Assembly (NCBI RefSeq): GCF_001422245.1
Contig: NZ_LMMM01000001.1
Coordinates: forward strand, 63,422-127,421
DNA length: 64,000 nucleotides
Direction of reading: 5' to 3'
Source: Rhizobium sp. Leaf262
GTDB lineage: Bacteria > Pseudomonadota > Alphaproteobacteria > Rhizobiales > Rhizobiaceae
Within the stretch, counting starts at the first letter, position 1. Each line of letters starts with the position of its first letter. Positions 35,220 through 45,231 of the stretch are shown piece by piece. The translations under genes and the position numbers were made by a program. The notes under the pieces were generated by a model. That model ran no database searches, had not been told where the DNA came from, and worked only from the letters and a program-made list of their open reading frames with translations.

Positions 35220-36494
35220 ATGAAAATCTGTATCGTCGCCCAGACATTCGCGCCTCAGGAAGAGGGCGGTGCAGAGATCGTTGCTCGCATGTGCGCGGCC
35301 GAGCTTTCACGTTTTCACGACGTCATCATTCTTTCTCTGGGGCTGGAAGGTGACGAGATCGCGCCTCCCGGCGAGACGGTCAACAGCGATGGCATCAGAG
35401 TTTTGCGGGTCAACTGGCACAACAGCTATCTCCCCGGTCCCCGCAAGCCGGCGGTCGGCAAGCTGGCAAAGTTTGTCTGGCATCTCCGCAGCGCACTGGG
35501 CGCGACATCTGCCGAAGAGGTCAAAGCCCTGTTGCTGCGCGAAAAGGTCGATCTCGTCTATGCGCATAATTCCGCAAGAATGCAGCCGGCCATCTTCGAG
35601 GCGACGAGTGCACTCAAGATTCCGCTTTGTCTGCATCTGCACGACTATGCCTTTCTTTGCCCGAAATCGAGCATGTTTCGGAGTTCCGGAAATTGCGAAA
35701 AACCGTGTGTCGAATGCCGAATCCTCACCGCTCGCATCAAATCCAGCCAGGGGGAAGGTGTCACCGCGATTTCCGTCAGCGATGCGCTTCGCCAGCGTTT
35801 CCTCAAAAATGGTGTCTTTCCGAAAGCGGACTGGCATGTCCTCTTGAATGCCAATCGCAGCGAGGCGCTGTTTAACGCACCACTGATCGGTCGCCGTGAA
35901 GGAAGGAGCGAGATCTTCACCTTCGGTTACCTGGGCGCGCTTGCAGAGGAAAAAGGAATCGAGGATCTGATCCGGTCCTTCCTGAAGCTGTCGAGTGACG
36001 AGCCCAGAACACTCCTCATTGCCGGTCGTGGCAGAGAGGACTATGAACGACATCTCAAGTCGCTGGCGGCAGATGCATCGATCCGGTTTCTCGGCTTCGT
36101 GGCACCGGAGGAGATTTACAAGGTCGCGGATGCCGTTGTGGTTCCGTCGCGCTGGCACGAACCTCAAAGCCTGATTTTGATGGAGGCTGCCACCTACGGC
36201 GTGCCGGTGATCGGTACGGAACGCGGCGGCACCCCGGAAATTCTGCGGGATTTGGGCACCGGTTGGTGCTACGATCCAGACAAGGAAACAGCGCTTGCTT
36301 CGGTCATGGAGCGCGCTCTTGCGATCGGGCGCGAAAACTGGTGGAAGCAGCGCGACACGCATTTTCCAGGCATCGAAGGCTTTGAAGGAACGTCGGAAGT
36401 ATCCGGCTATTATAACAAGCTCAACGATATTCTGTCGGCGGCAAAAATGAGAAGTGCGGCTGGGCAAGCCAATGTTGACTTGCATCGCAAGTAA
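35220..36494 (+). CDS. Family-4 glycosyltransferase (inverted paralogue of 31404-32639)
   Basis: This 424-residue GT-B enzyme is clearly homologous along its length to the protein at 31404-32639: both begin MKICIV.QTFAPQEEGGAEI, share the LCPK-SMFR-NCE-PC cysteine segment and VPSRWHEPQS, and end in a similar SGYY...LESIL-like tail. The ATG at 35220 aligns with the paralogue's start; an upstream ATG at 35163 would add 19 residues with no clear ribosome site. The pair lies on opposite strands, flanking two unrelated glycosyltransferases. They may add related sugars in one repeat unit. Specificity is unknown. Confidence 0.85.
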   Translation: MKICIVAQTFAPQEEGGAEIVARMCAAELSRFHDVIILSLGLEGDEIAPPGETVNSDGIRVLRVNWHNSYLPGPRKPAVGKLAKFVWHLRSALGATSAEEVKALLLREKVDLVYAHNSARMQPAIFEATSALKIPLCLHLHDYAFLCPKSSMFRSSGNCEKPCVECRILTARIKSSQGEGVTAISVSDALRQRFLKNGVFPKADWHVLLNANRSEALFNAPLIGRREGRSEIFTFGYLGALAEEKGIEDLIRSFLKLSSDEPRTLLIAGRGREDYERHLKSLAADASIRFLGFVAPEEIYKVADAVVVPSRWHEPQSLILMEAATYGVPVIGTERGGTPEILRDLGTGWCYDPDKETALASVMERALAIGRENWWKQRDTHFPGIEGFEGTSEVSGYYNKLNDILSAAKMRSAAGQANVDLHRK

Positions 36495-36569
36495 AATATC
36501 AAGCATTGATTAACGTGAATACGTCATGGTGCACGACTGTTGCTTGAGACATCCATTGGAGGGTGGGAC

Positions 36570-38420
36570 ATGAATGCCGGTTTCAACCTGCCGAAATTGG
36601 AGAAAAACAGCGAGCAGATCGCTGCCGATCATCCGATTGCGTTTGCAGATACGATCGGTCTGTTCCGTCCCGCTGATGCGCGAGCCCAATCCAGTTGTCA
36701 TCCAACCGGTCCCGTCAGCGATACCGCGGTGCTTTTCGTGGGTTCCTGGGGTTTTGAGGAACTCTGTGCGCGCAAATTCTGGCAACAGCTTGCGGTGGAA
36801 TTGTCGGCGCGTGGCATGGCCAGCATGCGTTTCGATTATCCTGGCACCGGCGATGCGTTGGATCATGCCGACTATGCCGAAGGCCTCACTGTTTGGCTGG
36901 ACACGGTCAAGGCAGCCGCAAGGACGCTGAAACAGCTTTCCGGTGTCGACCGACTGGTGTTCATCGGCCATGGTATCGGTGGTGCGCTCGCATGGCGCGT
37001 GGCTGAAACGATGGAAGACGTTTCAGGTCTCGTGCTTGCAGCGCCCGCCTTATCTGGCCGTCACTGGCTGCGCGAATTCGTTGCCTTGAGCCGAATCGCA
37101 AATCAGGGTGCCATCCTGACGGCCAACAGCAGTTCTGGCCCCACCATGGGAGAGCAGGTCATCCCACCCACGGTGACTTCAGGCCTGAAAGCGCTCAACA
37201 TAACCTCGGCGACCTCAGCGCCTGTAGACAATATTCTCTTGCTCCAACAGGAAAACCGACCGGCGGATGCGGCGTTTGCCGATCATCTGAACGCGCTGGG
37301 CGTGAAGATCGAGGCACAGATATTCGAAGACTACGAGCGGTTTATTCGCGACGTTCTTTTTTCCATTCCGCCAAATGGCGCCATCCGCACCATTGCTGCA
37401 TGGGCAGAAAAGCAGGGGACTACGGTTGCATATGCCGACAAGCCCGAAAGCTTGACGGTTCCGTCCCATTCAAGCCTTGAGGCGGAGTGCTTTACCGAAA
37501 CGCCGGTACGCTTTGGTGAGCATAACCGGCTTTATGGCGTCTTGTGCGAACCGCGGGGCGAGCGCAAGGGCGCGACTGTTCTGGTGCTACCGACCGGATA
37601 TGAGCGAGCCTCGGGATGGGGGCGGATATCGGTTCGGCTGTGTCGGGACCTTGCCCGCACCGGTATTGCCAGCCTGCGCTTCGATATGGCCAACATTGCC
37701 GACAGTCCTGCTGTTCCAGGCCGCCCGGAACAAATCATCTATGGTGAAGGCCAATTGGCCGATGTCGATGCGGCGATGGATTTTCTGACGGAAAGAAAAC
37801 TGTTTCCAGTCGTCGTCACCGGTCGCTGCAGCGGCGGATGGGCAGCCTTCCGAAGTGGCGTGCGCGACCTGCGTTTCAGCGGTGTCGTGCCCGTCAATGT
37901 GTTTGATTTCTACATTCCGCCGGATGCCGACGTCGAGGCGTTGCTGATCTCTTCACGCCAGCCACTTTCGAGCTATGGCGCAAAACTTCTGCGTGGCAGT
38001 TTCTGGCGCAGGGTCTTGCGCGGGGAAGTCAGGATACGCAACGGTATCGTCAATCTCTGGGCCATGGTGATGGGCAAGGCCATATCCTTTGCGACGCCGA
38101 TCATGGTGCGATTTCCGTTTTTATCCCCGCGGTTTCGTACCCTGTCGCGTGACTTCAATGCCATTGCAGCTAACGATACGCGCATGTCCATCGTCTTTAC
38201 GGAAGGTGATATCGGTGCTGCGATGCTCGAGACGAACTTTGGACCGCGTGGGCGTTTGCTGACCTGTCGCTACGGAAATCCGCGCATTGTCTTCATAGAA
38301 GACGCCGATCACAATCTAACAACCGCGGAAGCACGTCATGCATGGGCCGATGAGGTAAGGGACATCGCTATGCGATTTCCGCCGACACATCAGGATGGGT
38401 CTTCTACTCATCAGCTGTGA
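36570..38420 (+). CDS. Tandem alpha/beta-hydrolase fusion, first domain lacking its nucleophile
   Basis: A 616-residue protein made of two alpha/beta-hydrolase domains. Domain 1 (about residues 50-290) has the strand and elbow RLVFIGHGIGGALAWRVA, but the GxSxG serine is replaced by Gly135. Domain 2 (about 312-610) has VVVTGRCSGGWAAF with Cys420 in the nucleophile position and a late HNLTT histidine (EDADHNLTTAEAR). Domain 2 resembles the cysteine-type hydrolases associated with exosortase/EPS loci. GGAGGGTGGG precedes the ATG at 36570; 36540 is less likely. It closes the polysaccharide locus and overlaps the convergent Lrp gene by 17 bases. Acyl modification of the polymer is a guess. Confidence 0.75.
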   Translation: MNAGFNLPKLEKNSEQIAADHPIAFADTIGLFRPADARAQSSCHPTGPVSDTAVLFVGSWGFEELCARKFWQQLAVELSARGMASMRFDYPGTGDALDHADYAEGLTVWLDTVKAAARTLKQLSGVDRLVFIGHGIGGALAWRVAETMEDVSGLVLAAPALSGRHWLREFVALSRIANQGAILTANSSSGPTMGEQVIPPTVTSGLKALNITSATSAPVDNILLLQQENRPADAAFADHLNALGVKIEAQIFEDYERFIRDVLFSIPPNGAIRTIAAWAEKQGTTVAYADKPESLTVPSHSSLEAECFTETPVRFGEHNRLYGVLCEPRGERKGATVLVLPTGYERASGWGRISVRLCRDLARTGIASLRFDMANIADSPAVPGRPEQIIYGEGQLADVDAAMDFLTERKLFPVVVTGRCSGGWAAFRSGVRDLRFSGVVPVNVFDFYIPPDADVEALLISSRQPLSSYGAKLLRGSFWRRVLRGEVRIRNGIVNLWAMVMGKAISFATPIMVRFPFLSPRFRTLSRDFNAIAANDTRMSIVFTEGDIGAAMLETNFGPRGRLLTCRYGNPRIVFIEDADHNLTTAEARHAWADEVRDIAMRFPPTHQDGSSTHQL

Positions 38421-38877
38421 ATGCCGCTGATCGCCTGACGAAGGTCTTCGTGGCGAAATTGGTTTGGATGCGTGCGACACCTGGGACTGTTGTCAGGAAA
38501 TCCAGAAGTTGCTGGTAATGGGGAAGATCACGCACCATGGCATGTATCAGATAGTCCGAACTGCCACTGGTCTGATAGCCGCCAACGACTTCCGGCATGG
38601 AGGCGACGCTGTGCTCGAACGTGACCAGCGCATCCTTGATCTGCCGCTCCAGCGTGACCGAAATGAAGACCCCCATGGTTCCGAGCAGCCGGTTTTCATC
38701 AAAAACCGCGGTGTACCCTCGAATAATGCCTTCCTGCTCCAGCTTGCGAACGCGGCGCAGCGTGGGCGAAAAGGACAGGCCGATCCGAGCGGCCAGATCG
38801 CGCCAGCTGATACGTCCATCCTCACCCAGAACATGCAAAATCTTCTGATCGAAGGTGTCGAGGTCCATGTGGATCAT
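38404..38877 (-). CDS. bkdR: Lrp/AsnC-family regulator (BkdR-like)
   Basis: A 157-residue Lrp-type protein with an N-terminal helix-turn-helix (FDQKILHVLGEDGRISWRDLAARIGLSFSPTLRRVRKLEQEGII) and a RAM domain (TSGSSDYLIHAMV). The ATG at 38877 follows GAGGGATC; ATGs at 38889 and 38868 are alternatives. It is divergent from the branched-chain keto-acid dehydrogenase operon, the arrangement of BkdR in other bacteria, where branched-chain amino acids act as co-activators. Inverted repeats over its start suggest autoregulation. The gene symbol is given by context and family. Confidence 0.8.
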   Translation of the reverse strand: MIHMDLDTFDQKILHVLGEDGRISWRDLAARIGLSFSPTLRRVRKLEQEGIIRGYTAVFDENRLLGTMGVFISVTLERQIKDALVTFEHSVASMPEVVGGYQTSGSSDYLIHAMVRDLPHYQQLLDFLTTVPGVARIQTNFATKTFVRRSAAFTADE

Positions 38878-38910
38878 TTGATCCCTCATTTGGGTAATTA
38901 TTGGATCAAA
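38871..38910. promoter_or_regulatory. Candidate BkdR/Lrp operator repeats
   Basis: GGATCA-TT-TGATCC is at 38871-38884. TTTGATCC (38877-38884) and GGATCAAA (38903-38910) also form a perfect 8-bp inverted repeat with an 18-base spacer. The cluster covers the Lrp start codon and faces the bkd operon 230 bp away. Confidence 0.5.
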
Positions 38911-39143
38911 CGTATGTTATTGGCAACGGATGTCAATCAATTCAGCTTTGTCTATCGCTGGGTACGGTGGTACCGTGTCTGTGTGGCAGCGTTGATCGCG
39001 AGGAAACACCTTGCGCTTCGTGCTTCATCCTTGGAGGAGGGTGAGCTGCCGTGAACCGGGATCTTTCCAGGGAGGTGGAGAGTGACTGTTGATATAGAGC
39101 CCATCACCGCTGGCATAACCATCGCTCCATTGGTGGAGGCGAT

Positions 39144-40271
39144 ATGCTGCTGAGCGAATCCCAAACGCAGATCAGAGACATGGCGCGCTCGTTTGCGCGT
39201 GAGCGCCTGCTGCCCGGTGCAGCGCAGCGCGACCGCGAAAGCCGGTTTCCCAAGGAAGAACTGCGTGAGATGGGAGAGCTGGGTTTTCTTGGTATGCTCG
39301 TAACCGAAGATTTTGGCGGTTGCGATACAGGCGCGGTCGCCTATGCGCTCGCCATCGAGGAGATCGCGGCAGCCGATGGGGCCTGCTCAACAATTATGAG
39401 TGTTCACAACTCAGTCGGCTGTGTTCCGATTCTCAATTTCGGGACATGGGAGCAGAAACAGCGTTTCCTTCCCAAATTGAGCAGTGGTGAGTGGATCGGT
39501 GGCTTTGCCCTCACGGAACCACAGGCGGGCTCTGATGCGTCCAGCCTCAAGACACGGGCGCGGCGTGATGGCGACAGCTATGTCATCACCGGGACCAAAC
39601 AGTTCATCACTTCGGGTAAAAACGGAAATGTCGTCATCGTTTTTGCGGTTACCGATCCGGATGCAGGCAAAAAGGGCATTACGGCCTTCATCGTACCGAC
39701 CGATACGCCGGGTTACGAGGTCGTCAGGGTCGAAGACAAGCTTGGCCTGCACTCCTCCGACACTTGCCAGATCGCCTTTACGGATATGCGCCTTCCAGCT
39801 GCATTGCGGCTTGGCGAGGAAGGGCAGGGTTACCGCATTGCGCTTGCCAATCTGGAGGGCGGGCGCATTGGCATTGCAGCACAAGCGGTTGGTATGGCCA
39901 AGGCTGCGTTCGATGCCGCCAGACATTACGCCAGCGAGCGCAAGGCTTTCGGCAAGGCGCTTGAAGAACACCAGGCTGTGGCATTCCGTCTTGCAGACAT
40001 GGCGACTCAGATCGAGGCGGCGCGCCAACTCGTTCTGTATGCTGCTGCACTGAAGGAAGCGGGAGAGCCCTGCCTGACGCAGGCATCAATGGCCAAGCTA
40101 TTCGCTTCGGAGATGGCCGAACGCGTGTGTTCCGACGCGATCCAGATTCACGGCGGCTACGGTTACATGTCCGATTATCCGGTGGAGCGGATTTATCGGG
40201 ATGTTCGCATTTGCCAGATTTACGAGGGAACGAGTGACGTCCAACGAATGGTGATAGCGCGCAATATTTGA
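39144..40271 (+). CDS. Acyl-CoA dehydrogenase (probably isobutyryl-CoA)
   Basis: A 375-residue FAD acyl-CoA dehydrogenase. Family signatures are [17 protein letters not shown] (near residue 120), the C-terminal [37 protein letters not shown], and the [18 protein letters not shown] helix. The position normally holding the catalytic Glu in short-chain enzymes falls in YEGTS near residue 362. GGAGG is five bases before the ATG. As first gene of the bkd operon with a 3-hydroxyisobutyrate dehydrogenase at the end, oxidation of isobutyryl-CoA from valine is the best guess; 2-methylbutyryl- or isovaleryl-CoA remain possible. Confidence 0.88.
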   Translation: MLLSESQTQIRDMARSFARERLLPGAAQRDRESRFPKEELREMGELGFLGMLVTEDFGGCDTGAVAYALAIEEIAAADGACSTIMSVHNSVGCVPILNFGTWEQKQRFLPKLSSGEWIGGFALTEPQAGSDASSLKTRARRDGDSYVITGTKQFITSGKNGNVVIVFAVTDPDAGKKGITAFIVPTDTPGYEVVRVEDKLGLHSSDTCQIAFTDMRLPAALRLGEEGQGYRIALANLEGGRIGIAAQAVGMAKAAFDAARHYASERKAFGKALEEHQAVAFRLADMATQIEAARQLVLYAAALKEAGEPCLTQASMAKLFASEMAERVCSDAIQIHGGYGYMSDYPVERIYRDVRICQIYEGTSDVQRMVIARNI

Positions 40272-40275
40272 ATAG

Positions 40276-41556
<1,281 letters not shown>

Positions 41557-41557
41557 T

Positions 41558-42571
41558 ATGAGCAGAATGACCATGATCGAAGCGGTGCGCAGTGCCATGG
41601 ACGTATCGATGGCGCGCAGTGACGATGTCGTCGTCTTCGGCGAAGACGTTGGATATTTCGGTGGTGTATTTCGTGCCACGCAGGGTTTGCAGGCAAAATA
41701 TGGTCGCACGCGCTGTTTTGATGCGCCCATCAGCGAATCCGGCATCGTTGGAACCGCCATCGGCATGGCGGCCTATGGCCTGCGGCCCTGCATCGAGATC
41801 CAGTTCGCTGATTATATGTACCCGGCTTACGACCAGATCACACAGGAGGCGGCGCGCATAAGATATCGTTCCAACGGCGATTTTACGTGTCCTATCGTCA
41901 TCCGCATGCCGACGGGCGGCGGGATTTTCGGTGGACAGACACACAGCCAAAGCCCTGAAGCCCTGTTTACGCATGTTTGCGGACTGAAGGTGGTGGTTCC
42001 GTCTAATCCGTACGACGCCAAGGGATTGTTGATTTCCGCGATCGAAGACCCCGATCCTGTGATGTTTCTTGAGCCGAAGCGGCTCTACAACGGACCATTC
42101 GACGGACATCATGATCGCCCCGTCACGCCATGGTCCAAGCATACGTTGGGAGAAGTCCCAGAAGAGCACTATTCCATTCCCATCGGCAAGGCGGAAATTC
42201 GTCGCGCAGGCTCTGCGGTGACCGTGATCGCTTACGGCACGATGGTGCATGTGGCCCTTGCTGCGGCAGAAGAAACGGGCATCGATGCAGAGGTGATTGA
42301 CCTCCGCAGTCTCCTTCCTCTCGATCTAGACTGCATCGTGCAATCGGTATCGAAGACTGGTCGTTGTCTGATGGTCCATGAGGCGACACTCACGTCCGGT
42401 TTTGGTGCGGAAGTTGTAGCGCTGGTGCAGGAGCACTGCTTCTACCACCTCGAAGCACCGATCAGTCGCGTGGCCGGGTGGGATACGCCTTATCCGCATG
42501 CGCAGGAGTGGGACTATTTTCCCGGTCCCGCTCGTGTCGGTCGCGCACTCGCCGAACTTATGGAGGCATGA
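41558..42571 (+). CDS. bkdA2: 2-oxoisovalerate dehydrogenase E1 beta subunit
   Basis: The 337-residue beta subunit of the E1 component. Typical features are VVVFGEDVGYFGGVFRATQGL near residue 26, ISESGIVGTAIGMAAYGLRPCIEIQFADYMYPAYDQI, and the C-terminal transketolase-like domain (VTVIAYGTMVHVALAAAEETGIDAEVIDLRSLLPLD). The start at 41558 is one base after bkdA1; a longer frame to 41459 is inside that gene. Its stop overlaps an ATG of bkdB. Confidence 0.95.
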   Translation: MSRMTMIEAVRSAMDVSMARSDDVVVFGEDVGYFGGVFRATQGLQAKYGRTRCFDAPISESGIVGTAIGMAAYGLRPCIEIQFADYMYPAYDQITQEAARIRYRSNGDFTCPIVIRMPTGGGIFGGQTHSQSPEALFTHVCGLKVVVPSNPYDAKGLLISAIEDPDPVMFLEPKRLYNGPFDGHHDRPVTPWSKHTLGEVPEEHYSIPIGKAEIRRAGSAVTVIAYGTMVHVALAAAEETGIDAEVIDLRSLLPLDLDCIVQSVSKTGRCLMVHEATLTSGFGAEVVALVQEHCFYHLEAPISRVAGWDTPYPHAQEWDYFPGPARVGRALAELMEA

Positions 42572-42573
42572 CC

Positions 42574-43806
42574 ATGACGGATTTTGTGCTGACGATGCCT
42601 GATGTCGGGGAGGGGGTGGCAGAGGCTGAGGTCGTGGAATGGCATGTTAAGCCCGGAGACCCCGTGCGTGAAGACATGGTTCTGGCTGCGGTCATGACCG
42701 ACAAGGCAACGATCGAGATTCCTTCGCCTGTTGCCGGTGTCGTAACGTGGGTTGCGGCAGATGTGGGTGAAACCGTGGCGGTTAAGGCGCCGCTGGTTCG
42801 CATCGCAAGGGAAGGCAGCGAAATCGCGGCTCCAGCAGACGCCGACACTGTCGAAACACCACAGCCGAAGCCAGATCAGCCAGCCTCGCCGACTGCGCCA
42901 TCACTTCCGACCAAGGACGTGCCGGGTCTAAAGTCGCAAAAACCCGTTGCAGCCCCGGCTGTCCGTCGCCGTGCAATAGAAGCTGGCATCGATCTTCGTC
43001 AGATCGAGGGAACCGGTCCGGCCGGGCGGATAACCCACGAGGATCTCGACTCGTTCACCGCTCCCGGCAAAACGTTGGCAGAAACATCCGGCCTTGTAAA
43101 AAGGACGACGGTGGAAGAGGTCAAGATCACCGGCCTTCGCCGGAAGATCGCTGAAAAAATGTCACTCTCCGTCTCGCGCATTCCACACATCACCTACATC
43201 GAAGAGGTCGACGTCACCGATCTCGAAGAGTTGCGCGCCAAAATGAATGAAGGCCGCAGGGACGATCAGCCAAAGCTGACGGTACTGCCGTTCATGATGC
43301 GTGCCCTTGCAAAGACCATTGTCGAACAGCCCGGAATGAACGCGACCTTTGATGATGCAGCGGGTATCGTCAGCCGCTACGGAGCCGTTCACATCGGCAT
43401 CGCCACCCAGACGCCAGCGGGGCTCGTTGTGCCGGTGGTCCGTCACGTCGAGGCGCGCAGCATATGGGATAGCGCGAAGGAACTTGCGCGCGTAGCCGAT
43501 GCCGCCCGCGATGGCAGCGCACAACGCGAGGAATTATCCGGTTCAACCATCACCATCAGTTCACTGGGCGCTTTGGGTGGTATTGCGTCGACGCCTGTCA
43601 TCAACCACCCGGAGGTGGCCATCATCGGCGTCAACAAAATCGTCACGCGCCCGGTCTGGGATGGCAACCAGTTCATACCCCGCAAGATGATGAACCTCTC
43701 TTCCAGCTTCGATCACCGCATTGTCGATGGCTGGGACGCAGCGCGCTTCATTCAGCGCATCAAAGCGCTTATCGAAACGCCTGCATTGATCTTTATCGAA
43801 AGCTGA
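42574..43806 (+). CDS. bkdB: Branched-chain keto-acid dehydrogenase E2 (lipoamide acyltransferase)
   Basis: A 410-residue E2 subunit with three domains: a lipoyl domain (residues 3-80, lipoylated lysine in MTDKATIEIPSP), a peripheral subunit-binding domain (AAPAVRRRAIEAGIDLRQIEGTGPAGRITHEDL, about 126-160) and the C-terminal acyltransferase domain ending with SSSFDHRIVDGWDAARF, which holds the catalytic His and Asp. Proline/alanine-rich linkers separate them. GGAGG lies seven bases before the ATG at 42574; the ATG at 42568 is too close to it. It is the core that carries acyl groups to CoA. Confidence 0.95.
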   Translation: MTDFVLTMPDVGEGVAEAEVVEWHVKPGDPVREDMVLAAVMTDKATIEIPSPVAGVVTWVAADVGETVAVKAPLVRIAREGSEIAAPADADTVETPQPKPDQPASPTAPSLPTKDVPGLKSQKPVAAPAVRRRAIEAGIDLRQIEGTGPAGRITHEDLDSFTAPGKTLAETSGLVKRTTVEEVKITGLRRKIAEKMSLSVSRIPHITYIEEVDVTDLEELRAKMNEGRRDDQPKLTVLPFMMRALAKTIVEQPGMNATFDDAAGIVSRYGAVHIGIATQTPAGLVVPVVRHVEARSIWDSAKELARVADAARDGSAQREELSGSTITISSLGALGGIASTPVINHPEVAIIGVNKIVTRPVWDGNQFIPRKMMNLSSSFDHRIVDGWDAARFIQRIKALIETPALIFIES

Positions 43807-43814
43807 GGGCTGGC

Positions 43815-45206
43815 ATGAAAGAGATTACCTGCAAACTTCTTGTCATCGGTGCCGGTCCGGGCGGATATGTCTGTGCCATTCGTGCAGGCCAGCTGGGCAT
43901 CGATACCGTCATCGTGGAGCAGGCAAGACCGGGCGGGACATGTCTCAACATTGGTTGCATACCGTCGAAGGCAATCATTCATGCAGCCGAGGTCTTTCAC
44001 GGTGCCCGGCAAATGGCGGCGGGCTCGACCATGTTCGGGGTCCGGGTCGAGACGCCGAGCCTTGCTCTTTCCGAAACCATGGAGTGGAAAGACGGGATCG
44101 TCAGTCGTCTCAACAACGGTGTTGCAGCGCTGTTGCAAAAGGCGAAAGTGAAGGTTGTCGAAGGAAGCGCAAGGTTCAAGGACGGGAAAACCGTGCTGGT
44201 CGAGACGGTGACCGGTGTGCAGACCGTGCGTGCTGAAAATATCGTCATCGCAACAGGCTCGGTTTCGATGGAATTGACAAACCTGCCGTTCGGCAACAAC
44301 GTTCTGTCATCCGCAGACGCATTGTCGTTGCGCGACGTGCCGAAACGGCTTGCTGTCATCGGTGGAGGTTATATCGGCCTGGAACTGGGCACGGCATTCG
44401 CGAAGATGGGTGCCGAGGTTACGGTCATCGAGGCCACAGAGCGCGTCTTGCCGCAATATGATGCCGATATCGTCAAGCCTGTCGTGAAAAGGCTGGGGCA
44501 GCTCGGTGCGACCATTCTGACCGACACCAGAGCAGAGAGTTTCGATGGTGCTCAAGTGACCATTGAGGCCAAGGGGCAGGCGCAGCGAACCTTAGCCGCC
44601 GACAAGGTGCTTGTGACCGTTGGACGCAAGCCACGCACGGAAGGTTTTGGTCTGGAGGAGCTGGATCTCGATATGGCGGGTGCGTTCATTCGCATTGATG
44701 AGCAATGCCGCACATCGATGCGCGGCGTCTTTGCCATCGGCGATATCACAGGAGAGCCGATGCTCGCACATCGCGCTTCGGCGCAGGGAGAGATGGTCGC
44801 AGACGTCATTGCAGGTACGAAACGGGCTTGGGACGCGCGCTGTATTCCTGCTGTCTGCTACACCGATCCGGAGATCGTCTGTGTCGGGCTGTCACCATCG
44901 GAGGCGCAGGCGCAAGGCGTCGACATATCCATCGGGCAATTTTCGTTCACCGCCAGCGGACGCGCTATGACCATGGACGACGACCGTGGCTTCGTCCGTG
45001 TGGTATCCCGTGCCGACAATCATCTCATTCTGGGTGTCCAAGCCGTCGGTGCAGGCGTTTCCGAGCTCTCAGGCGCATTTGCGCTGGCCGTGGAGATGGG
45101 CGCGCGGCTTGAAGATATCGCGGGCACGATCCATGCGCATCCCACACGAAGTGAAGCCTTCCATGAGGCCGCGCTCAAAGCGCTCGGTCACGGGTTGCAC
45201 GGATAG
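43815..45206 (+). CDS. lpdV: Dihydrolipoyl dehydrogenase (E3) of the BCKDH complex
   Basis: A 463-residue flavoprotein disulfide reductase that reoxidises the E2 lipoyl group. The FAD motif VIGAGPGGYVCAIRAGQLG is at the N-terminus, the redox-active disulfide is in GGTCLNIGCIPSKAIIHAAE (cysteines near residues 43 and 48), the NAD motif is AVIGGGYIGLELGTAFAKMG, and the C-terminal His-Glu pair is in HAHPTRSEAFHEAA. It starts 8 bp after bkdB. Operon-dedicated E3 proteins of this type are often called LpdV. Confidence 0.94.
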   Translation: MKEITCKLLVIGAGPGGYVCAIRAGQLGIDTVIVEQARPGGTCLNIGCIPSKAIIHAAEVFHGARQMAAGSTMFGVRVETPSLALSETMEWKDGIVSRLNNGVAALLQKAKVKVVEGSARFKDGKTVLVETVTGVQTVRAENIVIATGSVSMELTNLPFGNNVLSSADALSLRDVPKRLAVIGGGYIGLELGTAFAKMGAEVTVIEATERVLPQYDADIVKPVVKRLGQLGATILTDTRAESFDGAQVTIEAKGQAQRTLAADKVLVTVGRKPRTEGFGLEELDLDMAGAFIRIDEQCRTSMRGVFAIGDITGEPMLAHRASAQGEMVADVIAGTKRAWDARCIPAVCYTDPEIVCVGLSPSEAQAQGVDISIGQFSFTASGRAMTMDDDRGFVRVVSRADNHLILGVQAVGAGVSELSGAFALAVEMGARLEDIAGTIHAHPTRSEAFHEAALKALGHGLHG

Positions 45207-45231
45207 GCGCATTATTGACAGGGAGGCATTC

